This document shows, one piece after another, positions 61,691 through 64,000 of a stretch of 64,000 nucleotides of DNA. Position numbers and translations under genes: made by a program. How positions within the stretch are numbered: position 1 is the stretch's first letter; each line of letters begins with the position of its first letter. This stretch comes from Anthoceros angustus (Eukaryota; Streptophyta; Anthocerotopsida; Anthocerotales; Anthocerotaceae). The stretch lies in contig MU008154.1 of assembly GCA_010909165.1 (NCBI GenBank), positions 186,001-250,000 on the forward strand, in the 5' to 3' direction. The notes beneath the pieces are model-generated. The model was given only the letters and a program-made list of their open reading frames with translations, did no database searches and was not told the origin of the DNA.

Positions 61691-64000
61691 TATTTCAGTG
61701 ACTTTGGTATTGTATCTCACAATAGATCCATCCTGAAAACCGACCACATGAGACACATTGCCTGCGTTTTTTCCCACCTAGCGCGACCATTTGGCCTAGA
61801 CTTAGGCGCGCAGGACTCCTCGTGCGAGTTCATCAGCGCGACACGTCATCAATAAAACTTGAACTTGATCTCAATGATTCCTGGTATGAAAACAGTTATC
61901 TTCTCTGTAGTTTCCTCAAATGCATAGTTGGTGGCAGTCCGAGGGAAAAGACCATCGAGAGGTCAAAGCTTGGTAGCAACTCTGGCGAGGCTTTCTGAAT
62001 TTCGCCAGCAATCACACACAACTTCTCGGCCTCTTGCAATCTAACAACAAAGGGACCGGCCGACTACGTAAAGGGTTCTTGCCCCAGCAGACAACAAGCG
62101 CTATCAAGCAGGAACCTATGGAATACTGATCTCGTTAGGAAGCCCTTTAGGGTTTTTTTTCGATGGTGACAAAAGAAGTTTTCCAGCCGGAAAACTTCTG
62201 GTGTCACACACTTGACGAGATCGGCCGCGGGCGCCTGCCCCTCGTGTCCCGATCTTGTCACTAAGCTTGTGGTGTGTGTGTGAAGATTCTTTTTAGGTTT
62301 TGACACACAAGGTTTTCTTTTTTAGGGCTGTCAGGGCATGGGCCATCGCACATCCATTCGCATGACCCTATCTGCCCGTCAGTTTGCCATAAGGAAACCG
62401 TCACCAGGCCTTTATGGCAGATAGCGTGGAGGAGCCATCGCGCCGAGCGCCATCGCCTTCGCAGCCCATACAGCCTTTGTGGTCGATAGCTGAGGCGCCA
62501 TACGCCTCGCGCGCGCTTTGTGACCATCCGGTGTCGTGCGATTGCATTTGGCAGCTATACAGGCCTCGCGCGATAGCGCACAACATCTTCACACAAGCAG
62601 GCTTTACATTCGACCATAAGAAAGCCACCACTGGGCTCACGTCTCAAAAGGACAGAACACACCGGATCGAGCATGTTCGAGGCTAACATCCGGGGCCACG
62701 CGCGACGGTGAAAGGGAAACACAGTCTTGAACGACTAGCATGCCCACAGTCGGGGGCTTCCACCTGGGCCGAGACATGTCCGATCCGATATATATGTCCA
62801 TGTGTGGTGCAGGAAAACCCTAAACATGAGTATGTGTGTTTGACATAAACCCTAAATGGCAGAAAGAAAAGTGGATGACTGAGATCGGAACACGAGGGGG
62901 CAAGTTCCGAGACAAAAAAACTTTGTGGCGCCTACGGCCGTCCCGATGTGGCGTATGTGATGAAGGAATCTTGAAGATGCAAGCATCTTCATGTAGAATA
63001 CCGTAAGAAAAAACTTGTCACACACACTCGTGGCGGATCGGTATTCCATAGGGCAAGGGCGAGAGTCATGCATAATTGCTTGCATAAGCGCTTTCAAGAT
63101 GACATTCAATGTCAAGTGGCACAACACGACCGGCCTAGGGCTTTTGAAGAGACACACTCCTTTCATCCTATTGAAAAATTCTTGCTTTGCTCTCCAAGTT
63201 CGTGGACATGGATGAAAATGCAATCGAAACAAATTCCATGATCTCTTAACACGGTAGCGTGTTCATCAAATCGGACACGGCAAAGCTAATCGGATGCGCC
63301 CAATCCTCAAGATCTAACCGCGGTGGATCGGCATCAAAGCAAATACAACACATGCAACGAAGGAGCGGATCCCACGGTCCAATCATCCGAGCTGCAAGTT
63401 CTTACATTGATATCATTGGTGAAGGAGTCCATCTCCTTCTTGACTCGATTGCAAACAAAAACTCCCGCCTTCCCAAAGACAAAGATCCATGTACGATCGC
63501 CTTCCACGCCCGGCAATCTAAGATCGAGCGACTTCAAGTGTGAATTCCGGTCCCTAGGATTCTAACACTCGCGGCAACAACGACGATGGCAAAACCCGCG
63601 GCCGAACCGAAAATCGATAGCGAAAGTAGATGCGGTGAAGTTTAATATTCCTAAGCGATGTCGACCACTAAAATAGAACTCAAGGTTGGTCGATCGTACA
63701 TATATATATATATATATATATATATGAATCCATCGCATCTCAAAGCGTTGAAATGGATTATAATACTCAAACCCTCTAATTGGGACCCCTATAAATGGGA
63801 ACCCTTTAAATGGGGCCTTGGGTCCCTTGAATGTGCTACACGCTAAATGGGAAACCCATCTAATTTGTAAATGGGAACATGTCTTCCAAACATTCAATGC
63901 AAGTACACCTCTGTAAAAGGGAAAATACATATTTTTAAAAAAAAAAGAAAAATTGAGGAAATCGTCTTATCGAGATTACATATATTCGTACAGAGGATGA
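61691..64000. other. Unassigned DNA at the right edge
   Basis: Mixed composition. Words ACCCTAAA occur near 62818 and 62850. The longest frame, 62852-63232 (-), 126 codons, is not recognised, and frames at 63259-63565 overlap on both strands. From 63765 to 63880 the motif AAATGGGA(A) recurs at irregular spacing, as in some transposon ends. I see no convincing gene or complete mobile element. Confidence 0.3.
63699..63725. repeat. (TA)n microsatellite
   Basis: Thirteen or so TA dinucleotides in a row. Confidence 0.95.

Overview
The window is nuclear DNA of a land plant. Genes have short canonical GT-AG introns, and I recognise orthologues of plant housekeeping genes: aprataxin, a MATE/DTX transporter, mitochondrial bL17, polyubiquitin, XAP5/XCT, TFIIH p44 and the TRAPP subunit Bet3. 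Degenerate Copia retrotransposons and plant telomere-type TTTAGGG words are also present. The most informative gene is a PLS-class pentatricopeptide repeat (PPR) protein. Its C-terminal deaminase-like domain is the DYW:KP variant: KPA replaces the usual PG-box residues and the protein ends in GRP instead of DYW. That variant is known from hornworts, lycophytes and ferns, the lineages with U-to-C organellar RNA editing, so I place the organism there, with a fern or lycophyte likely. Species cannot be fixed.

Layout. 1-547: first exon of a UIM-containing MINDY-type deubiquitinase (-). 2.5-14.1 kb: an aprataxin gene (+) and a MATE transporter (-), present as several interleaved partial copies. 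14.1-23.3 kb: GC-rich non-coding DNA made of a few segments reused in different orders, with microsatellites. 25.9-27.0 kb: an intact six-exon mitochondrial bL17 gene (-) that no single long ORF reveals. 27.0-29.8 kb: short tandem duplications and unassigned DNA. 29.8-36.9 kb: the DYW:KP PPR gene, broken copy first and intact 3' half second. 36.9-43.0 kb: an RNase III plus dsRBD gene (+), one full and one partial copy, each followed by antisense fragments of NAD-isocitrate dehydrogenase. 43.0-44.6 kb: seven-unit polyubiquitin. 44.6-54.5 kb: AT-rich tandem duplications carrying a captured ubiquitin 3' end, Copia relics and PPR relics. 55.0-60.9 kb: a clean housekeeping block of XCT (+, 12 exons), an unknown gene (+), TFIIH p44 (-, 4 exons) and TRAPP Bet3 (+, partial). 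61-64 kb: little recognisable.

Two features of the sequence matter for any user. First, many segments occur two to four times as near copies, and at fourteen breakpoints I checked by eye the two parental sequences share exactly a 9-bp word. Second, copies differ by tandem-unit or homopolymer shrinkage and, in the AT-rich part, by CAG/CTG becoming CG or CCG. Both patterns look more like an assembly or consensus problem than biology, although template switching and real duplication are not excluded. Single-copy stretches (bL17, XCT, TFIIH p44) read perfectly in frame. The reading frames of the duplicated genes should therefore be treated as uncertain.
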